Assembly: GCF_009827635.1 (NCBI RefSeq)
Contig: NZ_WTYW01000005.1
Coordinates: forward strand, 41,427 to 105,426
Direction of reading: 5' to 3'
Length of the DNA stretch: 64,000 nucleotides
From: Parapontixanthobacter aurantiacus
GTDB taxonomy: Bacteria > Pseudomonadota > Alphaproteobacteria > Sphingomonadales > Sphingomonadaceae
How positions within the stretch are numbered: the stretch's first letter is position 1; each line of letters starts with the position of its first letter. Of this stretch, positions 54,329 to 63,466 are shown piece after piece. Under the pieces are notes generated by a model that had not been told where the DNA came from, did no database searches, and saw nothing but the letters and a program-made list of their open reading frames with translations. A program made the translations under genes and the position numbers.

Positions 54329-55069
54329 ATGCGTATCGTCTTTTCGAGAAAGGGGTTCGACAGCGCCGCCGGGGGCGGGCCGTCGCCGATCATCGATGGC
54401 CGGCCGGTCAGCCTTCCCATTCCCGACAGCAAGGGGCTTTCGCGCGCTACCTACGGCGATTGCGGTCTGGGCGAACTGGTCGCGACGGCGAGCAGGGGCC
54501 GGCTTTCGGCGAGCGACCTCTGCCATCACGACCCGATGTTCCTGCCGGGCGATCGCTGCGTCTTCGGACAATGCGGCGGCGCACAGACCCATCTCGACCG
54601 GAACGGCGTGACCATCGGCGACGTGTTCCTCTTCTTCGGCTGGTTCAGAAGCGAAGAGGAGGGCGATCATCACCGCATCTTCGGCTATCTCCGGATCGAG
54701 GAGATCGTCCGGCTTGCCGATTGCGGGGAAGCGAAACGGCAGGAATTCGCAGAGCTCGGCCACCCGCACGCCTTCGGCTTTCACCACCCTAATCGCAGTG
54801 ATACGCTTTATGCAGGAACGGGCGTCGCAGCCTCCGAAGCGAGCGGCAGGCTGAGATTATCTCGCGAAGGCATGACGCGCACCCATTGGCGCGTTCCCGA
54901 ATGGCTCGGCAAGGTCGGACTGTCCTATCACCGTGGGGCGAACCGCTGGCCGGCGCCCGATCACCTCGTTTCCGTCGCGCAGGGTCAGGAATTCGTCGCG
55001 GATATCGGCACGGAAGCCGAACCGCGCGAATGGCTCGACGGAATTATCCGCGCAATCCGTAAGTCCTGA
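54329..55069 (+). CDS. Nmad3-type (nucleotide modification associated) protein
   Basis: A 246-residue protein starting RIVFSRKGFDSAAGGGPSPI and continuing RPVSLPIPDSKGLSRATYGD. This matches what I recall of nucleotide modification associated domain 3 (Nmad3), a family proposed from comparative genomics to act on DNA or RNA bases. Other features are HHDPMFLPGDRCVFGQCGG, FLFFGWFR and HPHAFGFHHPNRSDTLYAG, rich in His and Asp. ATG 54329 fits the domain edge, although the frame is open back to 54071. It is divergent from the nucleotidyltransferase gene by 67 bp and overlaps mmsB by 26 bp. Confidence 0.68.
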   Translation: MRIVFSRKGFDSAAGGGPSPIIDGRPVSLPIPDSKGLSRATYGDCGLGELVATASRGRLSASDLCHHDPMFLPGDRCVFGQCGGAQTHLDRNGVTIGDVFLFFGWFRSEEEGDHHRIFGYLRIEEIVRLADCGEAKRQEFAELGHPHAFGFHHPNRSDTLYAGTGVAASEASGRLRLSREGMTRTHWRVPEWLGKVGLSYHRGANRWPAPDHLVSVAQGQEFVADIGTEAEPREWLDGIIRAIRKS

Positions 55070-55925
55070 TGATGGCCGAGAAGTCGAGCCCGCCATTCCC
55101 GGCTCCGGCGAAATCCTCGTAAAGCGAGGCCGCACGACTTCCGATCGGAACGGCGGCGTCGGCCTCTTCCGCCGCCGCCATTGCAAGGCGCAGGTCCTTG
55201 AGCATCAGCGCGGTCGCGAACCCGCCCTTATAATCATTGTCGGAGGGAGACTTTGGCCCAACGCCCGGCACCGGGCAGTAGCTCGTCATCGACCAGTTCT
55301 GTCCCGAGGACACGGAAGAGATGTCGTAGAAGATCTGCGGGTCGAGCCCGAGCTTCTGCGCCATGGTAAAGGCTTCGGCAGTCCCGATCATGTGGATGGC
55401 GAGGAGCATGTTGTTGCAGATCTTGGCCGCCTGACCGTTGCCTGCGTCGCCGGCATAAATGACGGCCTTGCCCATGCTTTTGAGGACCGTCTCGGCATCA
55501 TTGAAGGCTGTTTCGGTGCCACCGACCATGAAGGTCAGCGTGCCGCCTTCCGCTGCCGCGATCCCGCCGGAAACGGGGGCATCGACCATGCTGTAACCCG
55601 CTTCCGCTGCGGCTTGCGCGACATGACGCGCGGTCGCAACGTCGATGGTGGAGCAGTCGATGAGGATGGCTCCGGTCGGAGCGTGGCCGATGATGTCACT
55701 CGTGTAGACGTCGCGCACGATGGCGCCGTTCGGCAGCATGGAAACGACCGCATCGACGCCTTCGACCGCTGCGCGTGCTGAACCGAAAGTCGCGCATCCT
55801 GTGGCTTTCGCACGGTCCAGCGCTTCTTGCGAAAGGTCGAACGCGTTCACTTCATGCCCCGCCTTGACGAGGTTCGCGGCCATCCCGCCGCCCATGTTGC
55901 CGAGGCCGATAAAGGCGATTTTCAT
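55044..55925 (-). CDS. mmsB: 3-Hydroxyisobutyrate dehydrogenase
   Basis: Oxidises 3-hydroxyisobutyrate to methylmalonate semialdehyde with NAD in valine breakdown. The 293-residue enzyme has FIGLGNMGGGMAANLVKAGHEV at the N-terminus, the substrate loop DAPVSGGIAAAEGGTLTFMVGG and the catalytic Lys in GNGQAAKICNNMLL. The start overlaps the small membrane protein stop as ATGA, and the end overlaps the Nmad3 gene by 26 bp on the other strand. It is the last gene of the valine operon. Confidence 0.95.
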   Translation of the reverse strand: MKIAFIGLGNMGGGMAANLVKAGHEVNAFDLSQEALDRAKATGCATFGSARAAVEGVDAVVSMLPNGAIVRDVYTSDIIGHAPTGAILIDCSTIDVATARHVAQAAAEAGYSMVDAPVSGGIAAAEGGTLTFMVGGTETAFNDAETVLKSMGKAVIYAGDAGNGQAAKICNNMLLAIHMIGTAEAFTMAQKLGLDPQIFYDISSVSSGQNWSMTSYCPVPGVGPKSPSDNDYKGGFATALMLKDLRLAMAAAEEADAAVPIGSRAASLYEDFAGAGNGGLDFSAIIRTYGLRG

Positions 55926-56179
55926 ACAATACCTGCTTCTTCGAGTAGTCCGTAAATGCTGAAAACTATTAGTGTAACGCCGAATATGGATGCCATCACT
56001 AATTGGAAGTAGTGTAGCCACCTATCGACCGCGGTTCGCGGCAAGGGTTCCTCGCCGCTAGCCTTCAAGATTGCAGCTTCAAGCACACTGATCGAGCTGC
56101 CATCGCGGTATTTCCAAAGCCGGAATGCCATCCAGCAGAAGAACAATCCCACCAGTAAAAGTGCGATTCCAAAGATCAC
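55922..56179 (-). CDS. Small two-span membrane protein in the valine operon
   Basis: An 85-residue protein starting with GTG. Helix 1 is [20 protein letters not shown]; a charged middle ([34 protein letters not shown]) is followed by helix 2, [22 protein letters not shown]. Both ends overlap neighbours by 4 bp (GTGA with the enoyl-CoA hydratase, ATGA with mmsB), so it is a real, translationally coupled gene although it is easily missed. I do not recognise a family. Confidence 0.7.
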   Translation of the reverse strand: MIFGIALLLVGLFFCWMAFRLWKYRDGSSISVLEAAILKASGEEPLPRTAVDRWLHYFQLVMASIFGVTLIVFSIYGLLEEAGIV

Positions 56180-56970
56180 CGTCCCTTCCACTTGCCCTCG
56201 CGTTTTTCGACGAAGGCGGCCATGCCTTCCTTCTTGTCCTCGCTCGCGGTGAGGATCTGGAAGATGCGGCGTTCGATAACCAGTCCCTGATCGAGCGAGG
56301 TTTCGAAGGCGGCGTTGACCATTTCCTTGTTCGCGATCGCGGCCATCGGCGGCATCGATGCGATCGTCGCGGCGGTCTTCATCGCCTCGTCGAGCAACTG
56401 GTCGTGCGGCACGACGCGCGCGACAAGGTTGCTGCGTTCGGCTTCCTCGGCGTCCATCATCCGGCCTGTCAGGCACATTTCCATTGCCTTCGACTTGCCG
56501 ACCGCCTTGGTCAGCCGCTGCGATCCGCCCATGCCCGGCGCGACACCGAGCTTGATCTCCGGCTGGCCGAACTTCGCATTCTCGCTCGCGATGATGAAGT
56601 CCGCCATCATGGCAAGTTCGCATCCCCCGCCGAGCGCGAAGCCGTTCACCGCAGCGATCCACGGCTTGCGGGTCTTCTTGACGATTTCGCTGGTCCAGGG
56701 AGCAAAGAAATCCTCGAGATAGAAGTCGGCCGCGTCCTTCTCGCTCATCTCCTTGATGTCGGCCCCGGCGGCAAAGGCCTTGTCGCCCGACCCGGTGAGG
56801 ACCGCGCAAAGCTGGCTGCTATCGGCTTGGTAGGTTGCGAAGGCAGCGATTAATTCTTCCAGAACCTTCGAGTTCAGCGCGTTGAGCGCCTTCGGGCGAT
56901 TGAGCGTGATCAGGGTGACGCCGTCATTGCCCTGAGCGTTGGGTTCGACCGTGATCGTCTCGTAATTCAT
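56176..56970 (-). CDS. Enoyl-CoA hydratase
   Basis: A 264-residue crotonase-fold enzyme that hydrates an enoyl-CoA, likely methacrylyl-CoA in the valine path. The oxyanion loop is [11 protein letters not shown], and the catalytic region [36 protein letters not shown] holds the Glu pair typical of true hydratases. ATG 56970 forms an ATGA overlap with the upstream gene and has AGGA before it; an ATG 12 bases earlier has no site. Confidence 0.93.
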   Translation of the reverse strand: MNYETITVEPNAQGNDGVTLITLNRPKALNALNSKVLEELIAAFATYQADSSQLCAVLTGSGDKAFAAGADIKEMSEKDAADFYLEDFFAPWTSEIVKKTRKPWIAAVNGFALGGGCELAMMADFIIASENAKFGQPEIKLGVAPGMGGSQRLTKAVGKSKAMEMCLTGRMMDAEEAERSNLVARVVPHDQLLDEAMKTAATIASMPPMAAIANKEMVNAAFETSLDQGLVIERRIFQILTASEDKKEGMAAFVEKREGKWKGR

Positions 56971-58010
56971 AGCGGTTTCCATTCCTGGTCATCGGGCAGG
57001 GGGGCAAAGATGCTGTCGATCAGGTCCTTGCTCACGGCCTCTGCCGTTGGGGGATCCCATTGCGGATCGTTCGTCTTGTCGACAATGAGAGCGCGCACGC
57101 CCTCCGCGAAGTCGGGCCGGGTCAGCACGCGGCTCGCGATCCGATATTCCATCGCCATGTTGTCGGCGAAATCGTCGAGCTTGCGGCTTTCGGACAATTG
57201 CCTCAGCGCCACCTTGCAGGTCTGCGGGCTCTTGGTGCGAAGCGTCTTCAGTTCCTTCGCCGCCCATTCGGAATCGTCTGCTTCGAGCGCGGCCAGAATG
57301 TCCTCGTAATTGTCCGAGGCAAACAGCCGGTCGATCCGTTCGCGATTGCCGGCGAGGCGCGCTTCGGGCGGCTCGACCGAATGTTCGTCCAGTATCGCCT
57401 CGATCCGCTGCGGCTCGGCAACGATGGCCGCCTTTGCCGCTGAAAGGCCTTCGCTCGGCAGATAATGCGTCGCCAGCCCCGCCCACAGGCATTCGGCCCC
57501 ATCGAGCCGCGCGCCCGTCAATGCGAGAAACTCGCCGAGCCGCCCGTCGAGGCGGGAGAGATACCAGCCGCCCCCGACATCGGGGAACAGGCCGATGCCC
57601 GTTTCCGGCATGGCGAATTTGGTGTTCTCCGTCGCGACGCGATAGCGGGCGGGCTGCGAGATTCCGACCCCTCCGCCCATGGTGATGCCGTCCATGAAAG
57701 CGACGACCGGCTTGTCGTAGGTGAAGATCTGGTGATTGAGCTGATATTCGGCATGGAAGAATGCTCGGCCAGATACGCCGCCGTCATTGAGCGCCGAATT
57801 GCGAAGGAAGGCGATGTCGCCGCCCGCGCAAAAGCCGCGCCCCTCGGCGTGGTCTATGAGGATTGCTTCCACTGCGTCGTCCTCCGCCCATTGGCCGAGA
57901 CACGCGGTCATTTCCCGGCACATTTCGAGCGTCAGCGCGTGGAGCGCCTTAGGCCGGTTGAGCGAGATATGGCCAGCGCGGCCGTGGGTGTGAGTAAGCA
58001 GGTCCGACAT
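56967..58010 (-). CDS. 3-Hydroxyisobutyryl-CoA hydrolase
   Basis: A 347-residue crotonase-superfamily thioesterase that releases 3-hydroxyisobutyrate. The oxyanion loop is [14 protein letters not shown] and the family motif [20 protein letters not shown] is the HIBCH signature, together with a length clearly greater than enoyl-CoA hydratases. The start overlaps the acyl-CoA dehydrogenase stop by one base (TGATG) and its stop overlaps the next start by ATGA. This places it between dehydrogenation and the mmsB step. Confidence 0.92.
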   Translation of the reverse strand: MSDLLTHTHGRAGHISLNRPKALHALTLEMCREMTACLGQWAEDDAVEAILIDHAEGRGFCAGGDIAFLRNSALNDGGVSGRAFFHAEYQLNHQIFTYDKPVVAFMDGITMGGGVGISQPARYRVATENTKFAMPETGIGLFPDVGGGWYLSRLDGRLGEFLALTGARLDGAECLWAGLATHYLPSEGLSAAKAAIVAEPQRIEAILDEHSVEPPEARLAGNRERIDRLFASDNYEDILAALEADDSEWAAKELKTLRTKSPQTCKVALRQLSESRKLDDFADNMAMEYRIASRVLTRPDFAEGVRALIVDKTNDPQWDPPTAEAVSKDLIDSIFAPLPDDQEWKPL

Positions 58011-59158
58011 CAGCCCTGCCTCAACAGATCGCGTCCGACGATCATCCGCATGACCTGGTTGGTCCCTTCGAGGATCGAATGAACCCGCAAGTCGCGCCAG
58101 AACCGCTCGATCGGATAATCCTTCAGGTAACCATAGCCGCCGAACAGTTGCAGCGCATCGTTCACCACCTTGCTGCCATTGTCGGTCGCGAGCCGCTTCG
58201 CCATCGCGGAAAAGCGGGATTTGTCGGGGGCGTTCGCGGTAACTTTCGCGGCGGCGAGGTAGAGGAGGGCGCGGGCGGCCTCCAAATCGGTCGCCATATC
58301 GGCCAGCATGAACTGGGTGTTCTGAAAGTCGGCGACCGGCGCGCCGAATTGCTGGCGGTCCTTGGTATAAGCGATGGCCTCGTCGAGGCACCGCTGCGCG
58401 CCGCCCAGCGAACATGCGCCGATATTGAGGCGACCGCCGTCCAGGCCCATCATGGCGAAGCGGAAGCCTTCACCTTCCGCGCCGACCCGGTTGGCGACCG
58501 GAACGCGGGCATCTTCGAACACCACCTGAGCCGTCGGTGAAGCGTTCCAGCCCAGTTTCTTTTCAGGCGCGCCGAAGCTGACGCCGGGCGTATCCTTGTC
58601 CACCACGAGGCAGCTTATGCCCTTGGTCTTGTCGTCGCCGGTTCGCACCATGGTGACATAGACGTCGTTCACGCCGCCGCCCGAAATGAACTGCTTCGTC
58701 CCGTTGAGAACGTAGTGGTCGCCGTCCAGCCGGGCGCTCGTCTTCAGCGCCGCAGCGTCCGAACCGCTGCCCGGCTCGGTCAGGCAATAGCTGGCGAGCT
58801 TCTCCATGCTGACGAGGTCCGGAAGGTAGCGTTCCTTGAGTTCGTCTCCGCCGAACCGGTCAATCATCCAGCTGGCCATGTTGTGGATCGAGATGAAGGC
58901 GCTCGTCGTCGGACAACCATAGGCCATCGCCTCCATGATGAGCGCCGCTTCGAGCCGACCGAGGCCGATGCCGCCAGACTCTTCGCTGACATAGATCGCG
59001 CCGAAGCCGAGTTCGGCGGTCGACTGGATGACCTCGCGCGGGAAATGGCTTTTCTGGTCCCATTCGCCCGCATGGGGCGTGATGTTGTCGGCGGTGAAGC
59101 GCTGCGCCATGTCCTGGATCGCAAGCTGTTCTTCGGTAAGCTGAAATTGATCGTTCAT
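58010..59158 (-). CDS. Acyl-CoA dehydrogenase, probable isobutyryl-CoA dehydrogenase
   Basis: A 382-residue FAD enzyme. It has LTEPGSGSDAAALKTSA, FISGGGVNDVYVTMVRTGD, and a C-terminal LFGGYGYLKDYPIERFWRDLRVHSILEGTNQ, which carries the catalytic Glu of the short/branched-chain group. Neighbours make isobutyryl-CoA the expected substrate. ATG 59158 opens NDQFQLTEEQLAIQDMAQRF, the usual start. It heads the tightly coupled part of the valine operon. Confidence 0.93.
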   Translation of the reverse strand: MNDQFQLTEEQLAIQDMAQRFTADNITPHAGEWDQKSHFPREVIQSTAELGFGAIYVSEESGGIGLGRLEAALIMEAMAYGCPTTSAFISIHNMASWMIDRFGGDELKERYLPDLVSMEKLASYCLTEPGSGSDAAALKTSARLDGDHYVLNGTKQFISGGGVNDVYVTMVRTGDDKTKGISCLVVDKDTPGVSFGAPEKKLGWNASPTAQVVFEDARVPVANRVGAEGEGFRFAMMGLDGGRLNIGACSLGGAQRCLDEAIAYTKDRQQFGAPVADFQNTQFMLADMATDLEAARALLYLAAAKVTANAPDKSRFSAMAKRLATDNGSKVVNDALQLFGGYGYLKDYPIERFWRDLRVHSILEGTNQVMRMIVGRDLLRQG

Positions 59159-59274
59159 GAATTTCCTATGGCATCGCGAATGATGTTCGTCACCCGTCGC
59201 TTTCGCTTGTTTGTCGCGACGTGGCGGGGCCATCTGCTTGGCCAAGCCGCGCTAGCGAACTGGCCGTTCCAAGA

Positions 59275-59817
59275 CTAGCCTTGCGGACAGCGCCGGTATT
59301 TCAATTCCTCGTAACTGCCCCCGCTCGGATCGGTCCGGGTCAGGGTGCGACCGCCCGGATCGAGCGTCAGCCGCGTTTCTTCGGTCCAGCTTTCGCCTTC
59401 GCCGGTCATCTGCAGCGTGACTATCACGGAATTGGGCGCGACCTGCCGGATGGTCGAAGCCTCACCCGTGGATTCGTAGAACGTCGCGCCGTCTCGATCG
59501 ATCGTGAAGCGCAGCTCGGAACTGCGCGAACAGTCGCCATCTTCGAAATCCCAGGTTCCGGTGAAGCCCGACGGGACGGTATCGAGCTGGACGACCTTGC
59601 CCGGATAAAAATCGAGGCCGCTTCCGGCGAGGGCGGGGCCGGGTTCGCTCTGCGGAATGGCCGCGGGCGGTGGGCCGCTGCGCCCCTCGGCGCGGTTCTC
59701 GATCCGCTCCGCGTAATTCTCCGCGGTCTCGCCAGCGCGTTCCTGCTCCGGTTCCGAGCAGGCGGCTATCAGGACGAGCGGCAGCGCGACACCAGCAACA
59801 AGAAGCGGCCGGCGCAT
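59275..59817 (-). CDS. Lipoprotein, paralog of the preceding gene product
   Basis: A 180-residue lipoprotein (lipobox ending IAAC, then SEPEQERAGETAENYAER). The mature C-terminal part, GTWDFEDGDCSRSSELRFTI to YEELKYRRCPQG, is a beta-rich domain with two Cys residues. It resembles its upstream neighbour in layout and in the ending YRRC-x-x-G, so the two arose by tandem duplication. ATG 59817 starts one base after the upstream stop. No known family recognised. Confidence 0.7.
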   Translation of the reverse strand: MRRPLLVAGVALPLVLIAACSEPEQERAGETAENYAERIENRAEGRSGPPPAAIPQSEPGPALAGSGLDFYPGKVVQLDTVPSGFTGTWDFEDGDCSRSSELRFTIDRDGATFYESTGEASTIRQVAPNSVIVTLQMTGEGESWTEETRLTLDPGGRTLTRTDPSGGSYEELKYRRCPQG

Positions 59818-59818
59818 T

Positions 59819-60367
59819 CTAGCCCTCTCCCCGGCAGCGGCGATACTGCGTAACCGACAACCGACCGTCGCCATCGTCATTGTTCACTGCGAGCGTTCCG
59901 CCCGGCTGGAGCGCAAAGTCCTTGCGCGCACGGGACGGCCTGTCGCCATAGCTCGTATTGAAGGTCGCATCGATCATTTCGTCCGTCCGGTTATGTACCT
60001 CGATGATGTCGCCGCCTGTCTCGAACAGCGAATATCCGTCTTCGCGGATGGTGAGGACCTTGCCGAAATTGCGGTTCGTCGTCGAGGTCTGGTTGCAGTC
60101 CTCGGCGGTCGGTGCACGTCCGAGATTGTCCTCACGCCAGGTGCCGCGAATTGCGTTGGGCATCGTCTGCGCGAATTCTTCCGCTTCCGCTTGCGTATCG
60201 GTTGGTAGCGGCGGCGCGCCTGCGCCGGTCCCGCCATCGGGTTCGACGGGTATCATTTCTTCGCCGGCTTCCGCGTCGCCCAAAGCTTCTTCCGTGGCAG
60301 GCGAACAGGCGGCGAGCGCGAGCAGCGTCAGCGGGGCGGCAAGGCGAAGGAAGGGACGTCTAGTCAT
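59819..60367 (-). CDS. Lipoprotein, tandem paralog
   Basis: A 182-residue lipoprotein with leader RRPFLRLAAPLTLLALAAC, then an acidic Pro/Gly linker and a beta domain from GTWREDN through VLTIREDGYSLFETGGD to VTQYRRCRGEG. The two Cys residues match those in the paralog. It is 28 bp downstream of the 414-residue exported protein gene and stops one base before the paralog start. Function unknown; position in the valine locus may be accidental. Confidence 0.7.
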   Translation of the reverse strand: MTRRPFLRLAAPLTLLALAACSPATEEALGDAEAGEEMIPVEPDGGTGAGAPPLPTDTQAEAEEFAQTMPNAIRGTWREDNLGRAPTAEDCNQTSTTNRNFGKVLTIREDGYSLFETGGDIIEVHNRTDEMIDATFNTSYGDRPSRARKDFALQPGGTLAVNNDDGDGRLSVTQYRRCRGEG

Positions 60368-60395
60368 GTCCCTTCCAACGCCCGGCCGTGCAGCT

Positions 60396-61640
60396 TTATC
60401 CCGCCAGATCGCTTTCGGAATGCTCGGCGCCATCGACGCTGCTCGCGACGCTTTCCCCGATGATCTCTTCCGCTTCGTTCTGCGCGAGCGGATAGTCCAT
60501 CCGCGTCATATTGGGTCCGGCGCAGCTATAGGTCGCCCCGTTGGCGATGCTGGCGTCCACGAGTTTCCCGGCGAGATCCGGGCGGAGCGTGGACAGCGCC
60601 GTGCTCGCCTGTTCGTAGTCGCGGGCAAACGCCATGCCGGTGACCTTCTCGCTATCGTGTTGCTTGGCGCCGATGAAAGGCACGAGGTCGGTGAGGTAAG
60701 TGATCTTGCCTTCCTCGATGCTGAATTTCGGGGCGCCGAAGCAGAAGGTGTCGACTGACACTGCCTTGCCGACTGCGTGCGAACCGATGACGTAATCCCC
60801 TGCCGTCAGGCGCACGATCTGGATTTCGTAAGGTGCCTTGCGGTCCTTGCTCGCGACGTTCGTCCAGTAGGTCGTGAAATCGCCCATCTTCTTCCACTTC
60901 TTCGGCTGAAAGTGGAGGTCGCCATTCTCGGCATCGTACCGGCGCAATTCGATGGATCCCGAACGCCCCGCGCTGCCCTCGTCGTTCCGGCGGAAGACCA
61001 CCATCACGGCACCTTCGCCCGGCTCTAGTTCCAGCGGATCGTCGAGCGGAACCTTCTTGCCGAGGAACAGCGTGGGTTTGCCGGCGGGCGGTCCCGCCAT
61101 GCTCGCCGGAAGCCCGGAAACAGGCAGGAAGGTATCGAGCGTGGTGATTTCGCCCTCGACCGTATCCGCTCCGACGATGCTATCGAAATAGGCATTGCGC
61201 TGGCCGTCGGTCATCGCTGCTATCTTCGCCGACATCGCCGTTGTCGGTTCGACGAGGCGCCAGCCCCTGATCATCAGGCAGTTGCGGCGGTTGGCGCGGC
61301 GCTGCTGCCCTTCGACGATCGCTGCGCCGATAGCCGCGCCGAGGCCACCGCCGACGGCGCCTGCCAGCGGCGAGATTGCCGGGTTGTAAAGTGCCGGATT
61401 GTACAAGGTCGTCGTGCCCGCCGGCGTGCGGGAGCCGCGGGCGATCAACCGGCATTCCTGCCAGTCGCTGTCATACTGAGCGCGCGTTGCGCCCGGCTTG
61501 TTGTAGAAGCGGTTGTCCTTGAGGTCGCGCGCCGCGTCCTCGGCAATTTCTTCCGGCGTATCGTCGGTCGCCTCGACCGGTTGCGCCGCGACCGTATAGG
61601 ACGACGCTGCGAGCAGCGCTCCCAGAACATAAAACTTCAT
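60396..61640 (-). CDS. Exported protein with glycine-zipper segment
   Basis: A 414-residue secreted protein. A signal peptide (KFYVLGALLAASSYTVAAQ) is followed by an acidic region, then GAVGGGLGAAIGAAIVEGQQRR, a glycine-zipper like those in envelope-associated proteins. The second half (about 150-390) is beta-rich and has FLGKKVPLDDPLELEPGEGAVMVVF and YEIQIVRLTAGDYVIG. Two Cys residues lie near the zipper. I do not recognise a named family. It is followed closely by the paralogous lipoprotein pair and sits 97 bp after mmsA. Confidence 0.65.
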   Translation of the reverse strand: MKFYVLGALLAASSYTVAAQPVEATDDTPEEIAEDAARDLKDNRFYNKPGATRAQYDSDWQECRLIARGSRTPAGTTTLYNPALYNPAISPLAGAVGGGLGAAIGAAIVEGQQRRANRRNCLMIRGWRLVEPTTAMSAKIAAMTDGQRNAYFDSIVGADTVEGEITTLDTFLPVSGLPASMAGPPAGKPTLFLGKKVPLDDPLELEPGEGAVMVVFRRNDEGSAGRSGSIELRRYDAENGDLHFQPKKWKKMGDFTTYWTNVASKDRKAPYEIQIVRLTAGDYVIGSHAVGKAVSVDTFCFGAPKFSIEEGKITYLTDLVPFIGAKQHDSEKVTGMAFARDYEQASTALSTLRPDLAGKLVDASIANGATYSCAGPNMTRMDYPLAQNEAEEIIGESVASSVDGAEHSESDLAG

Positions 61641-61737
61641 TGTGTGAACCCCCCTGTGGCGATAATCCGCCGGAATTCGATTTACGCCTCGCCGGTCGAG
61701 CGAACAACAGGGAAAGATGCAGGGGGGCGGCACACCA

Positions 61738-63240
61738 TCAGCCCATCGTCGGAATGATGAACGCGTCCTTGTTGTCGGCATCGGCGGTTCCATCGGGCCA
61801 GCGCTGCGTGACCTTCTTGGTCTTCGTCCAGAACCTCAGACCTTCCTGCCCGTACTGGTCAATGTCTCCAAAGCCCGAACGCTTCCACCCGCCGAAGCTG
61901 TGATAGCTGACCGGGACCGGGATCGGCACGTTGATGCCGACCATGCCGACATTGACGCGGTGCGCGAATTCGCGAGCGGCATGGCCATTGCGCGTGAAGA
62001 TGGCGACGCCGTTACCGTATTGATGCTCGCTGGGAAGGCGCACCGCCTCCTCGAAATCCTTCGCGCGCACGATCTGGAGAACCGGGCCGAAGATTTCCTC
62101 CTGATAGCTTTCCATCTTGGGGGTCACCCGGTCGAGCAGGGTGGGGCCGACGAAGAAGCCGTCCTCGTGCCCCTGAAGGGAGAAGCCGCGCCCGTCGATG
62201 ACGACCTCGGCGCCCTCCTTCTCGGCAGTGTCGATCCACTGCTCGATGCGCTGCTTGTGCTCGGGCGTGACTACCGGGCCGTAATGCGCGTCCTTGTCGG
62301 TCGCTACGCCGACCCGCAGGGCATTGATTGCGGGGATGAGCTTCTCGCGCAAACGGTCCCCGGTGTCCTCTCCCACGGGTACGACCACGGGCAGCGCCAT
62401 GCAGCGCTCGCCAGCCGAACCGAAGGCGGCACCCGCCAGGTCGTTCACAACCTGGTCGAGATCGGCGTCTGGCATAACGATGCCGTGGTTCTTCGCGCCG
62501 CCAAAGGCCTGGACGCGCTTGCCGTTCGCCGTGCCGCGGGAATAGATGTATTGCGCGATGTCGGAGGAGCCGACGAAACTTACCGCCGCGATGTCGTCGT
62601 GATCGAGGATCGCATCGACCATCTCCTTATCGCCATGCACGACCTGCAACAGCCCTTCCGGAGCGCCCGCTTCGACCATCAGTTCGGCGAGGCGGACCGG
62701 CACGCTGGGATCACGTTCGGAAGGCTTGAGAATGAAGGCGTTGCCCGCCGCGATCGCCATGCCGAACATCCACATCGGGATCATTGCGGGGAAGTTGAAC
62801 GGCGTGATGCCCGCGCCGATACCGAGCGGCTGCCGCATCGAATAGACATCGATGCCGGGTCCGGCCCCTTGCGTATATTCGCCCTTCAGCGCCTGCGGGA
62901 TGCCGCAGGCATATTCGATGACTTCGAGCCCGCGCTGGACGTCACCATGCGCGTCGTCGACGACCTTGCCGTGCTCGCTCGAGAGAAGTTCGGCCAGTTC
63001 CTGCTTGTTCGCCTCGACGAGGCGCTTGTATTCGAACATCACCCGCGCACGGCGCTGAGGGTTGGTGGCGGCCCATTCGGGCTGCACTTTTTTCGCATTC
63101 GCGATCGCCCGGTCGAGCAGTGCCGCATCGCCCAACGCAACTTCCGCCTGAACCGCGCCCGTCGAAGGGTTCCAGACCTTGTGCGTGCGAGAACCCGAAC
63201 CGCCCGATCCCCCCGGCATGAAATGATCGATCTGACGCAT
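61738..63240 (-). CDS. mmsA: CoA-acylating methylmalonate-semialdehyde dehydrogenase
   Basis: Converts methylmalonate semialdehyde to propionyl-CoA, the last step of valine breakdown. The 500-residue aldehyde dehydrogenase family enzyme has GITPFNFPAMIPMWMFGMAI, KPSERDPSVP, the FVGSSDIAQYIY region and the catalytic Cys in GSAGERCMALPVVV. It ends in the family sequence WPDGTADADNKDAFIIPTMG. ATG 63240 follows AAGGAGAGAGC. It is the upstream gene of the valine set on this strand. Confidence 0.95.
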   Translation of the reverse strand: MRQIDHFMPGGSGGSGSRTHKVWNPSTGAVQAEVALGDAALLDRAIANAKKVQPEWAATNPQRRARVMFEYKRLVEANKQELAELLSSEHGKVVDDAHGDVQRGLEVIEYACGIPQALKGEYTQGAGPGIDVYSMRQPLGIGAGITPFNFPAMIPMWMFGMAIAAGNAFILKPSERDPSVPVRLAELMVEAGAPEGLLQVVHGDKEMVDAILDHDDIAAVSFVGSSDIAQYIYSRGTANGKRVQAFGGAKNHGIVMPDADLDQVVNDLAGAAFGSAGERCMALPVVVPVGEDTGDRLREKLIPAINALRVGVATDKDAHYGPVVTPEHKQRIEQWIDTAEKEGAEVVIDGRGFSLQGHEDGFFVGPTLLDRVTPKMESYQEEIFGPVLQIVRAKDFEEAVRLPSEHQYGNGVAIFTRNGHAAREFAHRVNVGMVGINVPIPVPVSYHSFGGWKRSGFGDIDQYGQEGLRFWTKTKKVTQRWPDGTADADNKDAFIIPTMG

Positions 63241-63389
63241 TGCTCTCTCCTTTTTGCGGGGCGGGTGGCGATGCTTCGTGCCGAGCATGCCCACCTCGTT
63301 CTTACGGCCTACTTGGTTCGACGGTCCCGGGAAATCAACCGGATTTGCCCGAGTAAGCCAAGCCCGTTCGAGGGTCGCGCGAACGCGCA

Positions 63390-63428
63390 AGAAAAAGAGG
63401 CGGTCCGCAATGCAGCCGCCTCTTTTGT
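63390..63428 (-). terminator. Terminator downstream of the autotransporter gene
   Basis: An 11-bp stem (63393-63403 with 63416-63426) is flanked by A on one side and T on the other, so it can act on both strands. On the minus strand it ends in a T run and closes the autotransporter transcript before mmsA. Confidence 0.8.
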
Positions 63429-63466
63429 TGCGTCGAATCGATAGACAGGCGGTGATGCCGAGTGGC

